Source: Ascocoryne sarcoides NRRL 50072 (Eukaryota > Ascomycota > Leotiomycetes > Helotiales > Gelatinodiscaceae). Taken from it: 64,000 bases of DNA. Location of the stretch: assembly GCA_000328965.1 (NCBI GenBank), contig KB205950.1, positions 877,441 to 941,440 of the forward strand, read 5' to 3'. This document shows positions 45,349 through 57,426 of the stretch, piece by piece. Numbering within the stretch: position 1 is the first letter of the stretch; each line of letters begins with the position of its first letter. The notes below the pieces were generated by a model, which was given only the letters and a program-made list of their open reading frames with translations, ran no database searches and was not told the origin of the DNA. A program made the position numbers and the translations under genes.

Positions 45349-46668
45349 AGTTGAGGCGTTTGCACAGGGCTTTGCACTCATGACAAACTTCCGACTGGTG
45401 ATCTGGCGCAGCGGACTTGGTTGGAACAGGAGGTACATGTCGAATTCGTCTTCACGGATTCTATACACGTGGCGTTTGGTCGATGCTATTTTTAGCCTGA
45501 TTTTTAGAGGACAATTATATTAGATGTGGGTGGGGATATCTAGACGGTGTAGGAGCTGGTTTATACACGAGCACCAGCTACTTAAGTCAATTATAAATTA
45601 ACCAATTTTGAACGCTCGATCTTGGGCTCGCCAGGCCCGAGTTTCATGTCCTATTGCCAATTAGAAGTCAGCATTCATGGTTCATATCAGGAGGGTGGAG
45701 ATTTAACTGGACACGAGTTTGAGACGTAGTGGTGATGAGGACGTTGGCTGTTGTTGAGTTAAAGTGTGGTGACGGATGCTCTTTTGTTCGGCACGACATT
45801 TTCGCGTTGACATGTGACGTCAGTCTCACCTATATACATACCTAACAACCGCTTTCTCCCCCGGAAGGTTTCCGGTGAATATCTATCACCTCTACCGCCA
45901 GAATTGCTGTCTGTACGGCAAGACTATTATTGACAAGACAGTATTCCGTTGACAACATATGCCGGACACTTGGTTGACCATATCTAGTTCGTTGGGCATC
46001 GATTTTGATCGATGGTGAGAGAAAGCAACTCCCTCCCCCTCCTGTTACGCCAGGGCTTACTAAGATACCAAGCAGACAGCAGAAACAGGCAGCAGCTAAG
46101 TAGATACTATTTGGAACATACATATGCAATTCACGGAGGCGCCATGATCATTACAGTTCGAACTTTGACAAGCTGTCAAGCGGCAACAACTTTGAGAACT
46201 TCTGATGGTATACACTTATCCAGAGCCCAGAACCCGACCGAGAGATAGTTTTTTCGGACATTGCCGGGAATTATCCTAGAGCTCTATGGTTACAGTTTCT
46301 ATGATGCATGCCACTGTCCGCTGCCTGTTTCCTACGTTGCTTCTTGGCGAAATTTCAATCCCCTAATGCTATCAAGCCTACTTAATGCCGTACTACGGAT
46401 ATGGCGCGGGGCCCCATATGATAGTTGTTCCAGGGCAAGCATCAAATCTCTTCGTATAATGATGCTCTCTTCAGGGCATAGCTGCACGAAGTTTGAAGGC
46501 ATTGATGTTGTGTGACCAAACACGATTGGAGCGGGGAGGTTGGCTCTAGCCATTATGGGAATTATTGTGCTAGCAGGGTCTCTTTGGTTGAAGCCGACTA
46601 TCATCATGCAAGGGGTTGAGATGCATTTCACTTAGCAACCATCCATAGCTGTTCCGACTGTAATGTTC

Positions 46669-46881
46669 TCACTTGCATATGTTGAACAGTCGGTCAGCCG
46701 AGAGCGGAAAGTCTGACAAGTCCTGTTTGCAGACCGTTTCCCACTCTTTCGAGTTACACTTGTACAACATTAAAATTCCTTTTCGAAGCCTAAAATCACA
46801 CTCATCGGTCGCGACTATCCAATTTCCATCTGGACCGTACATTATTACTCCAATATGTTGCCATGTGACATCACCGCTCAT
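46669..46881 (-). CDS. Doubtful 70-residue ORF
   Basis: ATG-started frame with protein-like composition (Trp, Cys and mixed charge: WQHIGVIMYGPDGNWIVATD, ending SADRLFNICK). It has no signal peptide, no recognised domain and no splice partner. It may be an exon of a small gene, or chance. Confidence 0.2.
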   Translation of the reverse strand: MSGDVTWQHIGVIMYGPDGNWIVATDECDFRLRKGILMLYKCNSKEWETVCKQDLSDFPLSADRLFNICK

Positions 46882-47083
46882 GACGCAAAAGTTGACCCCC
46901 CTTCAGTTAGGGCCTTTCTCTGTGTTTCAGTCTTTTTCCAGTATCAATTGCAAGACTTTTTGAGGGCTAGATATGGCTTTGTCTAGAAAGAGCTGGCAAA
47001 TGCTTGTATGGTTAATTATCACGTGCAGGCTACCTCGCCTGGCTTAAGTAACAAATTCGGATGTTTTCAGTCTTTCGGGCCCG

Positions 47084-47119
47084 AGGCGTTTCCCATAAGC
47101 AAGCTTATGGGCGACGCCT
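47084..47119. repeat. Strong hairpin upstream of the AA7 oxidase
   Basis: aggcgt (47084-47089) pairs with acgcct (47114-47119), and cccataag (47092-47099) with cttatggg (47104-47111). Two mismatched bases separate the stems on each side and the loop is caag. The total is 14 pairs in 36 bp. Confidence 0.65.
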
Positions 47120-47507
47120 GCATCACGTTGTCCCACTTGGAATAACAATCTCACGCACAATTTCTTTTTGCTCTGCATAATAGAGCTGAAATGTAAGCAT
47201 TAATGTCATGGCGACACAAGAAATGCAAGACGGACTCAGCTGCGGCGGAGTTAAAAAGCTCATCACATATTCGCGAACTGCAAGCCATTGTGACCCACTG
47301 CAGCTGGTACGGAACTTCCTTACCTTGTATTATTTACTCTTATTGGCATGGAAATAGCCGTAGCAAGGTTACGCTTGCGGTGGTCACAAAGATCTCGGAG
47401 AGACTGCTATGGTTCTCTTGATCTCATTCTACTACCTCGCTCTTATTTAATATCCTTCTTCCCTCTCTCCATCTCCATTCTTAGTTTGCACCATCGGTCC
47501 TGTCACT

Positions 47508-49101
47508 ATGATGCGGCTTTCTTTTTTCATTGCTGCCATTGGCGCACTTTTTACGCTTGCTCCTGTCTATGCTGCTCCTCGTCCAAACCAGGCCTCTTTA
47601 ATAAGTTGCCTGAACAAAAACGCTGTCCCATATTATAATAGTACCTCACCCAACTGGAGTTCACTTATTGCACCTTATAATTTGCGTTTGCCTTATACTC
47701 CAGCACTTGTCACGGTTCCGATAACTGAACAAGATGTTAGCTCATCGGTGACCTGTGCCGGAGCTGCGGGTTACAAAGTGCAGCCCAAAGGTGGTGGTCA
47801 CTCGTATGCCAGTTATTCCTCGGGGGGTCAAGATGGAAGTGTCATCGTGGATATGGAGAAATTCGACCATATCTCGGTCAACAACAGTAAGAAACTCAAG
47901 CCGAAGTTTTGAATTGAAGTAACCCCATCAAGTTTCATACGTCATACAGATCGGTGCTGGTCAAAGACTTGGGAATGTAGCTCAGGGCATATACAATTAC
48001 CTCCCCGGGCACCCACGAGCACTTCCCCATGGCACATGTGGTGGTGTTGGGATTGCTGGGCATGCCACGCATGGTGGTTATGGATACGCTTCCAGAAAAT
48101 GGGGTCTCACGCTGGACCGCATTATTGCACTGGATGTGGTAATGGCCAACGGAACCATTGGCCATATTAACGGTGTCAACTTCTCTGATGTCTACTATGC
48201 CATGCGAGGTGCAGGTGATTCTTTTGGAATCGTCACTAGATTCTACATGACGACTGAACCAGCGCCTTCTAAAGTCATCTACTTCTCAGCCGATCTTTCC
48301 GCCGCATTGAAAGATCTCAACGAAGCCACGCAAGCATTCCTAAACCTCCAGAATTTCGTTCTCACCTCGCCGTATCTCACTCCAAACATTACATTTGGGA
48401 TCTATACAGACAATGAGGGAAGCCTCAGCATCTCAGGCTGGTGTCTCGAATGCGATCTCAATTATTTCAAAAAGACAGTCCTCCCACAGATGCTGAACGG
48501 ATACACATACTCCAATCCCACGGTCAAGTCCCAAGACTACATATCAGCGCTGGCGGCTCTGTCCGCACCGGCGAGTCTAACGCAGCCCCTCGGGTCAGCA
48601 TATAAAGCTTCGGACACATTCTACGCCAAATCCCTTGTCACCAAGAACCAAGAGCCACTCACCCGTGCCGCCGTTCGCTCCTTCTTCAACTACATCATTA
48701 AAAACCAAGGATCTCCCTACCCCTTCTTCTCCATCATCAACCTCTACGGTGGTCCCGGTTCTGTCGTCAACGTCCCCGCCTCTGACTTCTCCTCCTACTC
48801 AGACAGAGACGCCCTGTGGGTATTCCAAAACTACGGATACACGGCTAACAACCTCCCGCCGTTCAACCCGAAGATTTTTGGGATTGTGGATGGATTGAAC
48901 CATGCGGTAACTTCGAAGCAGACGGATGGGAATTTTAGCATGTATAGTAATTATGTGGATCCCAATCTGACCGCCCGTGACGCTGCGGAGGAGTACTATG
49001 GTTCTGAAACTTATGATAGGCTGTTGGAGATCAAAACGACAGCCGATCCAGGGTTTGTTTTCTGGAATCCTCAGGCGGTAGGGAATACTTTTGCCCTGTA
49101 A
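47508..49101 (+). CDS. Secreted FAD-linked oxidase, AA7/BBE family
   Basis: Exons 47508..47886 and 47933..49101 (46-bp intron) give 515 residues. The intron end at 47932 is chosen because it keeps the frame and gives the expected spacing before IGAGQRLGNV. Residues 1-22 are a signal peptide (cleavage near YAAP), so the enzyme is secreted. Both residues for bicovalent FAD attachment are visible: His98 (GGGHSYA) and Cys162 (PHGTCGG). The block VGIAGHATHGGYGYASRKWG is typical, and the C-terminal BBE segment is EEYYGSETYDRLLEIKTTADP. AA7 enzymes oxidise carbohydrate oligomers to lactones, while other BBE-like enzymes act in secondary metabolism. Glucooligosaccharide oxidase-type activity is the more likely guess. 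Several N-glycosylation sequons are present. Confidence 0.93.
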
Positions 49102-50694
49102 GGTAGGAAGAGGGTGCACGAGTTTGTGGTGCTATATGAATGGCCATTGGTAAGGAAGGAAATAATGATGAAGAGGCAAAAGTTGGTGCACTTGATGAAT
49201 ATTATAACTTGACAATCGAGTCTTGGGGTTTTCACATTCAACGTGGACTCGGAAAAACCAGGTTCTTCACCGCTTCTCGTGAGAAATTAAAACTTCCTTC
49301 CCTTCCCTTTAATTTTTCGGTCTCGCTTCCCATTACTTTGTAGTAGTGCAAAAGCAGTTTTGACTTTAGTCACATATCAGTTTATGAGAAGTCTTGTCGA
49401 GTATTAATAATTTCTAAGAATAGCTGAAACAGCTTCTAGCATGATTTTCTCCCCTTCGACATGCAAGAATATAGTCATCAAGACATTACAATTATAAATA
49501 ACTCAAGTTTCATCTCCTCATGTTCGCCTATCTCATACCCCATATTCCTAAAAGCAACAATGTGACTATCGACTTACTAAGGCGCATGGCTGAAGGGAAG
49601 GCTAAATTTAGGAACAGGGTTATCCTATCATTCTATCGATCAGCGACATTTAACGGCTACAGCCTCCGAACTCGACCAAATCGTTCGGAATATGATACAA
49701 TGGAAAAAAAGAGAATAGCTCTCTCCCTCTTACCACCGATTTAACTCGATATATCTAGGCTTAAGTGGCGTCTGGTACAATAGCTACCACCATACCGCAG
49801 ATACGACCCAACTTTCTAGACCACATTCCCTTATAGAGGGATACCGGCGTCAAAAGTCTTGTGAAGACTTTACATCAGCCTCCCTTCGGCACATTTTCGA
49901 TGTTCTTTCTCCTTTTTTTATTTTACGAAGAGCTACCTACCCAGCTCCAAAATCAAAATCGAGAAACAACAATAACGACGTATCCAGTAACAAAAATAAA
50001 ACACGTACGGCCTATCCCACAGCAAATACAACGCCAAATAATCCTCAGGGACTTAAACACCCAAATCTCCGTTCTATTGGCATCTACCCCCCCTTCACCC
50101 CTTACTTTTCCGCTCTGTAGCATACAAGAACACTAAACTACCCCCACATTATACTTCCACGATCAAGGATTTCTATACCCCAGACACCCTCTACATTTAT
50201 TCGCCGCTCTCGCTTCGAACCAGAGCTAGGGATAAACGTGATTCTGTCGTTATTTATCTATCTATCAATTGGCAGCTCACCCAAGACTGAATTGAAGAGC
50301 TGGGGCAGATCTTAGCAAGAGAGACAGATACATACTGATGATAAAGTGCAAGGGCTCTTTGTAAAACTAGAAATAAAGCAACCCCATTTTCTCAGTTGAA
50401 AGTAGGGTTTGAGAAACCAGGCATTGGAGATAGGAACGATTTTCATTCCTATGTGCTCTATTTACTTGCTTAATCCAGGCATAACAACCATCGAAAATGC
50501 AAATGCATCTTTGTCTTCTTGTGTCGTGTCATTTCTGCGCATCCATCACCCATCATCATCATCATCATCATCATACATCCCACATATGCGGTTCAATCCA
50601 TATTCCAAGTATTAATACCCGAGATTGCCAACCAAGTCCAGCCAGCTAGCCTCATCCCAAATTAGAGACTAGCTCCCCTACCCAACAAGGGTGT
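49102..50694. other. Convergent intergenic stretch, 1.6 kb
   Basis: 3' regions of the AA7 oxidase and glutamate decarboxylase genes, plus a trinucleotide repeat (50551-50574). No gene recognised. Confidence 0.55.
50551..50574. repeat. (CAT)8 microsatellite
   Basis: Eight uninterrupted cat units in the 3' spacer of the glutamate decarboxylase gene. Confidence 0.95.
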
Positions 50695-52416
50695 TTAACA
50701 AATAGCATGCGTCTTTCCCGTCTTCCCCTGAAGCGAGTGCTTCTCATCTCGATATCTGGGATGATTGTGCGTCGCCCGTCCGCTATGGGTAGCATGATCA
50801 TGAATATACTGCTGGTTGGATTTAATCTCATCCTTATCCATGCCATCCAACACCTGCATACACAGCTTGATATCACTTAACAACTGGTCACATCTCGACT
50901 TGGAAAAATCTTCTCTCACAACCACTCTTAGCATCTTGAGGTTTTTAGTGTTAGGAGCCATGGTATAGGCGGGAACGACCCAGGAGCGCTGACGGAGTTG
51001 GTGAGCAAGAGCGAACTCGTCGTAGTGCTTCTTGGAGGTGGGAGCGATGCGGAAGGCGACGAGGGGAAGCCCTTCGCCGTGGGATTTGGACATGATGATG
51101 AAGCCTAATTGTGCAAGGGAGTCGGAGAGGTAATCGGCAGTGCGGGTGAGATTGGACATGATGGAGCGGTAGCCATGCTTGCCGAGACGGATCAGTTGGT
51201 AGTACTGACCAATGACTTGGGAAGCGCCCTTGGAGAAATTGAGTGTGAAGGAGGCCTGGTCAGCACCTAGGTAATTGATGTTAAAGACCAGCTCCTTTGG
51301 CAGGAATTCAGCTCCACGCCAGATAATCCAGCCTACACCTGGGTAGACGAGACCGTATCTATTTATTGTAAGCTTCGCTTTGCTAAGGGGGAAGAAGATG
51401 GATGGGCTTACTTGTGACCGGATGTATTGATCGAAACAACCTTCTCGAGTCTGAAATCCCATTCAAGTTCTGGAACGACAAACGGAGCCACAAATCCACC
51501 AGAAGCGGCGTCAATATGAATACTAACATCGATATTTCTCTCGACCAACAGATCATTGACTGCCTTGGCATCCTCGTACTCGCCAGTATAGGTCGTACCG
51601 AGAATAATGCAGATACCGATTGTGTTCTCATCCACCAAATCGACGGTCTGCTCGGGATCAATCACATATCTCTCCTGTGTGCAATACACGTATTTCTCCT
51701 CGACCTCGAAATATCTAGCTGCCTTCTCCCAGCAAACCTGTACAGCAGAGCTCATAACGATATTCGGCTTGTCCCATGGCTTTCCAGCAGCCTTTCGAGC
51801 GTTTTGCCAGCGCTTCTTCATAGCAAGAACAGCGAGCATGATAGCCTCGGACGAACCGACAGTGGATGTGCCAACTGCGGCTGCGCCTTCTTCGCTAGTG
51901 GGAGCATTGAAGAGACGACCGATCATAGAAACACAACGGTTTTGGATATCGGCAGATTGAGGGTATTCTTCGTAATCGATGAAGTTCTTGGAGAATGATT
52001 CGGTCATGAGGTCCTCGACTTCTTTTTCCTGCATATTATGAGCCTTTTGCCATCGAGAGAGTGAGCAAGGAGGGGACAAACCATGTATGTAGTAACAAAG
52101 GAAGCCAAACTGCGTATTCCATGTCAGGTGTACTCCTTGCGGTCGCATTACTATCGCGGGGTAGAAAAACGTACTTGAGCATCGGGTTTCCATCAAGACT
52201 CAAATCATCCTTGATCATGCGGTATGCGACCTCCTTTGGCATCTCGTTCTCGGGCATCTCATGCTTTGGCAGGTCCTCGGCCGCGAACTTGGATCCATAT
52301 ACACTCGTCGTGAACATATCGGGTTGAGCCGAAGCGCTTATGTTGAGCCTGCCTAAGCCCTCAACAAGAGGCTGGTTGATGTCCTTGTCGTGGGGGATCT
52401 GAGCTAGGTGAACCAT
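50695..52416 (-). CDS. GAD1: Glutamate decarboxylase (PLP-dependent)
   Basis: Four exons, 52416..52175, 52109..52082 (only 28 bp), 52028..51412 and 51358..50695, give 516 residues. The enzyme converts glutamate to GABA and CO2, feeding the GABA shunt and acid or oxidative stress tolerance. The mini-exon supplies NLASFVTTYM, a conserved block, so the splicing is well supported. Other blocks are SADIQNRCVSMIGRLFNAP, VGTSTVGSSEAIMLA, the cofactor Asp region HIDAASGGFVAPF and the PLP Lys296 in SINTSGHKYG. The C-terminus is long, polar and His-rich. That is the region where plant enzymes bind calmodulin, but no calmodulin site is evident here. Probably cytosolic. Confidence 0.96.
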
Positions 52417-53570
52417 GATGGCGGTGTTTGCGGATCGTGGCTGTATTGTAGAGTAGAGAGAGCGAGGACGAGAAGGGAAGAAGTGAAGCTGCAAAAGGTT
52501 GTGGGAAAGAGGAGCAGGGAATGACGGGAAAGAAGGGGTTCCTGGTGTTTTAATATTCAGTGACGAGTACGTTTCGCTGGCGGGGTTGTTGGAGCTCCGC
52601 CCCTCTTCCAGCCCTGATCTCCTCAAATCAAGCTTCGGGCAAGGGGTGCTGCAGTGTCGGATCTTGGCACAAAAAGCTTAGCAACGAAACAACAATTGTC
52701 TCTCCATCCACATATATCACCGCTCTTAAACTTCCCCCCGCCTTTAATACGTCGACATTGATTCAAGTAGAATGCTAATATTCTCGTTCAAAGCTTCGGC
52801 TCCAGATATTTACTTTTGAATATAAATTCATTGGATTCACCCTGTCAAACACCCACGTCATCAACTCGCCCCGCCAATCATCTGGCTGCCCTCTCTCATC
52901 GACTCACTCCTCCGGAAGAAAAACGCCTGATCTGGAAGATGCCTTTTTGTATGGCATTCTATCCTTTATGACTCTGATCATAGTGCACGCACGAAGGTGA
53001 TGAGGTGTGGAATTATGGGGAGGAGCTCTTACGGTGAGCTGACGGGTGGGGTTGTATTGCAGGTTTCCACGACAGACTAGGCTGTGAAAGATGATCATGA
53101 TCGATTGGCGGGGTAGCTGCGGACGAATGGTGTGACTTTGGGCTTTCATAGAATACCTAATAACTTCTTGGTATCCCAGTAGAGGGACTTCTCCACTTGG
53201 GACACTCCCTCACAACTCCTCAATGCACCCAAACCCAGTGAGTTGGATGCCCAAATCATAGCACTGTTCTTTCCATACGCATGAGTCACCGCCCTACCTT
53301 GATATGCTCCAGACCGACCAGTAATAGCTTTCGAAAATTGCCTCTATTGGATGCAAGAGCGCGCGAAAAGGTTCTATAATACAGACGCCTGATTTTGTTC
53401 CAGCAACAAAGTCGAACCAATCCCTCTCCACAACAGCCCGGACCTCTATACGGCGAAGCTCTAAAGAGAAACCCAACCCATGCATAATGCAAACCCAGAT
53501 TATCTATCCTTAAGCCTCCGCGCATGGAGCTCGCATCCCTCCCAATCTACACATCCAAAGCCGAAGATGC
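52417..53570. other. Intergenic stretch, 1.15 kb
   Basis: Promoter of the glutamate decarboxylase and 3' side of the phosphate carrier. No other gene or repeat is seen. Confidence 0.55.
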
Positions 53571-54796
53571 TTATTTTGCGATCTCAACACCTCCGGTAGC
53601 ACCAAGGGCCTTCTTAACGTCACCGTAAATAGCAAATTGACCAGCGGTGAGCGTTCTACAATCAATGTGTTAGTTCAACGGCCAAGAGATATTGTAGTTC
53701 GAAAGAAGGAGGGGGGAAGGGTGTATAGAACTGGGGTGGGTTAAGAGCCAAACATCACTTACCCAACCATAAACAGACGAGCCCCGATACCAGTGAAAGA
53801 ACCCCGAAGACCAAGCTCCTTGGCGATCTTAATCAAACGAGACGTGGTGCCCTCTCCTGGGAGACCCTTGGTCTTGTTAATTTTCGACAACATGGTGTCG
53901 GCGGGTTGAGAGATGGCGGCGGCAGCGAAACCGGCAATAAGACCAGAACCCAAGTTGATGGTAGTCTGCATTGCGTCGGACGCCGTCTTCTTGTCCACCG
54001 TTTGGTAAATTATCTCCGATACTTTCTCGTAGACCACAAACTTGGCCATGGTATATGGAACCCTACATACTGGTGAGCATCCCACTCTCGCAGACTCAGA
54101 GCACGAAACTTACTGCTTGAACAGGATAGGGCCGAAGCCAGCATAGAAAGCACCGACACCCTCGTTCTTCAACATCTTGCTGAAACCACTGATGAGACCG
54201 TTGGCATATGTTGGCTCGGAGACCAGACGGATACGGGTGGCTTCGAGAGGGCACAGCGCGATATCAGCGAAGAATTCTGCGAGAGCTGCAGATGCCAAGT
54301 AAACACTGGTCCGGTTGTTGGAGGCTGTCTCGTATCCGAAATAATTGATACATTGCGATTTGAATAATTCATAACCACCGAATTTGAATGCGCCTTGGAG
54401 GAAGTATCCGGCAGCAGTGGGACCGAAACCCGTTAAGAGAGCACCAGCACCCTCCTTCGCAATGACTTGTCGGAACCCTCCAATTAGGCCCTTGTTATAT
54501 GTAATGGGGTCGAGTTGTATTCTTGTCTTGACGCTAGGTAGAAATGTTATGTTAGTTGTGCGTTCGACAAGAGATCAGGACAGTTTTCCGCGACGCGCAA
54601 GGCGGCCAAGAATCTCGCAGACTTACACATCGACTGGTGTGAGACTCCCGTGGGTTACCGAACAGCAGAGTGCGCCGGCCAAGGCGAATCTAGAGTAGAG
54701 AGCGAAACCCTCGAGCTTCTCTGGGGATTTGGCCTTGAGACCCTGGACGACGGCATCGACCTTTGCTGAGCCGGTGGAGGCAGGTGCTGAAGCCAT
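53571..54796 (-). CDS. MIR1: Mitochondrial phosphate carrier (SLC25 family)
   Basis: Exons 54796..54627, 54533..54114, 54062..53763 and 53655..53571 join in phase to 324 residues. Three mitochondrial-carrier repeats are visible, each with a signature: PVDVVKTRIQ, PLEATRIRL and QPADTMLSKI. Phosphate-carrier-specific blocks are GFGPTAAGYFLQGAFKFGGY, FFADIALCPLE and QVPYTMAKFVVYE. It imports phosphate with a proton across the inner mitochondrial membrane for ATP synthesis. The Mir1 or Pic2 paralogue is not settled by sequence alone. There is an E-box CACGTG 275 bp upstream. The gene is divergent from the CorA-like gene. Confidence 0.95.
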
Positions 54797-55600
54797 TGTA
54801 TTCTGGGATATGCACGAATGAGTGGAGATTATATTTCTTAGGCCGATTGAGAGGAGTTGGAAAGAGACAACGGTTTTTATAAAAGGTGGATGGAAAAAAC
54901 TGCCTGTGTTGGGTATGAAGTATGAAATAGAAGATGGAGTTTGAGCTTAGATCCGACCCTAAATTTAATTTTTGGATCGGCTTCCGGTCGGAAAGAAACG
55001 GACTTCGCGCCGGTCACAGTCATTGGCCAAGATTCCGCGGCTTGGCTCCACTTGCGGATGACGGTTTTCGCACGTGCTGCTTTGAATTGACTCTATGACA
55101 ACAATTATATAAGGAGGGTCCCATTAGTTAGACAGGACCTTTGACCAGCCGGCGGGCGGTGGACGAAGGGATGAGCAAGTGCTCGGTTTTGAGGATATAC
55201 TTGCATCCTCTTCCATACACATATTCTTGCCGCGGGAGTTTATCCCGCTATTTCGGCTACCCAACCCACTAAGTATGGCGGGTGAGCGTGGAATGAATGG
55301 GCATGAGTCGCGATTGATATTCTAAGTCCATCATGGCCCCCTTTAGCCCCCAAACTGAGATGCAACTTCTTGTTTGTACTTTCCAGGATATTTCCTCATG
55401 GGCAATCCCCTTGAGGACCATGGCCAATCGCGAGCTGAACTCCCTTGAACAGGCTGAGGCAGCCGTGCAGCGAGCTGAACAATTAGTGGATGCGAAAATG
55501 TCTGTTGCTTGGTTGTCATAAGAGCTATCATCCTGCCTGGTTCGTTCTGCGTTCATTCTTGTTTTGAAATCATTTTCATCGTTTTAGCAAAAGAGCCCAC
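54797..55600. promoter_or_regulatory. Divergent promoter, phosphate carrier / CorA-like
   Basis: It contains the palindrome gCACGTGc (CACGTG at 55071-55076), the core site of bHLH factors such as Pho4, and a CCAAT box on the minus strand (55022-55026). A tatata run sits near 55105. ORFs in 55333-55556 overlap on both strands and show no domain. Factor assignment is inference. Confidence 0.4.
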
Positions 55601-57426
55601 ATGGAGAAAGACACTGCAGAGTCCGTGGCTCGAGAGTTTCGTCCCCAGGCAGAAGCCAGCGACACCGAGGAAGATGGTGTTGAGAAAGCCAACAGTGGTG
55701 AATCAAAGCGTGTGACGAGTCATCAATATGACTACCAGTGCTTGTTCGAGAACACTATAGCTGAGGAGCGAGTTGCCCGCTATCGACGGCGTGATGATCA
55801 GGACTTCCTTTCTAGGCAATTATCCCAACCCAACGATTACAATGCGTCTGTGCAACAGTTAATTTTCAGACACTTAGAGGTGAGATAAAAGCTACGTGGT
55901 TGTCGCACAATAACTCATTCTGAGAAGGGGGAAATATCTGTCAAGGTCATCGAAGGGGCGTTTCCTGCTCAAGTGGTCGATTTTCCAAGCCTGAATATTC
56001 GACATGTTGGTGAATATGGGAGATTGAGGGTATTGTATGACAACTCTCACAGTTTATAATTGCGGCGAGCTAAGCTCCCTCATCAGACTATCACCCCCAC
56101 GTGTTGAAGCAACGGATGAAGATGGAAGACCACTTCAGTACAATCCAGAAGCGCCAATGCCATTCGATAACCAGACTTTCAGAAAACTCGTCGAAACTTT
56201 GGACTTCCACAAAGAATGTCTTACATCATCTGAAATTGGAAAGGTCTCTAGACTCAGGGGCGAGAGTGGCATAACGTGTAAGGTCCTCCCTCTATTTACT
56301 ACTCTCAAATACTCAAGGCTTAGCGATATACCTCGAAACTTACTCCTACCGCACTGGCTGGTACAAGCTCTCCCTCTCCTTTAAACCACACGCCCTTACA
56401 ACCGACGTCTTCATCCACAATCTCGAACCCACCCCCCACCACTATCTCGCCCAAAAACTGCAATACCCCTCTGTCCTCCCCCTAGCAATCCACCCCATGC
56501 TACTTCCCACGTTTCTCTTTGAAATACTTTCCAATCACTGTTTCCGTGAACTCAACCGTCTCTTCTCCTCGTCCATCAATGTCGAGCATAGCCTTGGCTT
56601 ATCGAATTACTCCATGTTCGCCCACTTCAAAGATAACCAAATGGACGATGAACTTGCAGCCGAGAGAGCTTTTGGAGATGGCCAAGCATTATGTGCACTC
56701 GAAGAACGGATGGAATTCAACATCATGATGGGAAAGAAGATGACTCCTTGGTTCCTGGAATTTAAGTCTATTGTCCCTGATGGACAGCATAAAGACGAAT
56801 TTCTCATCTCAGGATCGATCATCCAATCGAGACTTGAATACCTTGTCGAGGCACTGGAGCTTCAACTCCCACGTCTCAAACGTACCAAAGGGCATACGCT
56901 TCTGAACCGCACCGGTCTCGAAGGCCGTCAAGCAGCACAAGCGAATAAAATCTCGTATCAAATTGCGCTAGAATCCAAAGCAGACAGCTCGGCTATGAAA
57001 GCGATCGCAGTGCTTACCATGTTTTTTCTTCCAGCAACGTTTGTGGCCGCGTTCTTTGCGATGCCGTTGTTCGACTGGGATGCAGATACGGAAAGTGCAG
57101 TGGTGAAGAAACGATTTTGGATATATTGGGCGGTGACGTTACCTGGAACGTTGCTGGTGCTGGCCGTTTGGAGGGTGTGGTGGAAGTTTACTTATTGGAA
57201 TCAGGATAGAGAGGTGAAGGGAGAGTCGATAGCGGGTGCTGTGAGGGAGTGGCTTAAGACGTGGGGTCCAGGGAGGGAGAGGGATGAGAGCTTTGAAGAT
57301 AGGAGACGGGAGAAACAGAGAAGTTGGAGCTGGCGGAGTTGGAAGAACAGGAATGACGAAGAGCCCTCTGGTGTTTATATTGTGGATCCTCCAAGAGTGC
57401 TTTCGGGAGCTATGAGCGGGAGATAA
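55601..57426 (+). CDS. CorA-like Mg2+ transporter family protein, fungal type
   Basis: Exons 55601..55879, 55925..56009, 56053..56277 and 56324..57426 give 563 residues. The N-terminal helical region (YDYQCLFENTIAEERVARYRR) is followed by a beta-rich soluble domain (PSLNIRH, VYNCGELSSL) and the blocks YSYRTGWYKLSLSFKPHAL and LPLAIHPMLLPTFLFEI. A long helix leads to two C-terminal membrane segments, AIAVLTMFFLPATFVAAFF and WIYWAVTLPGTLLVLAVW. The loop after the first reads AMPLF where CorA has GMN, so Mg2+ transport is doubtful. The intron 56010..56052 is only 43 bp and removes GEYGRLRVLYD-like coding sequence; the alternative is a one-base frameshift near 56040. Confidence 0.75.

Larger units (their letters stand above)
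45349..47507. other. Intergenic stretch, 2.2 kb
   Basis: It holds a doubtful small ORF (46669..46881 minus) and a strong hairpin (47084-47119) about 390 bp before the AA7 oxidase start. Otherwise nothing recognisable. Confidence 0.5.

Noticed and set aside
55333..55556. Additional 5' exon of the CorA-like gene or a separate small gene
   Set aside because: ORFs overlap on both strands, and no donor site links them in phase to the exon at 55601.
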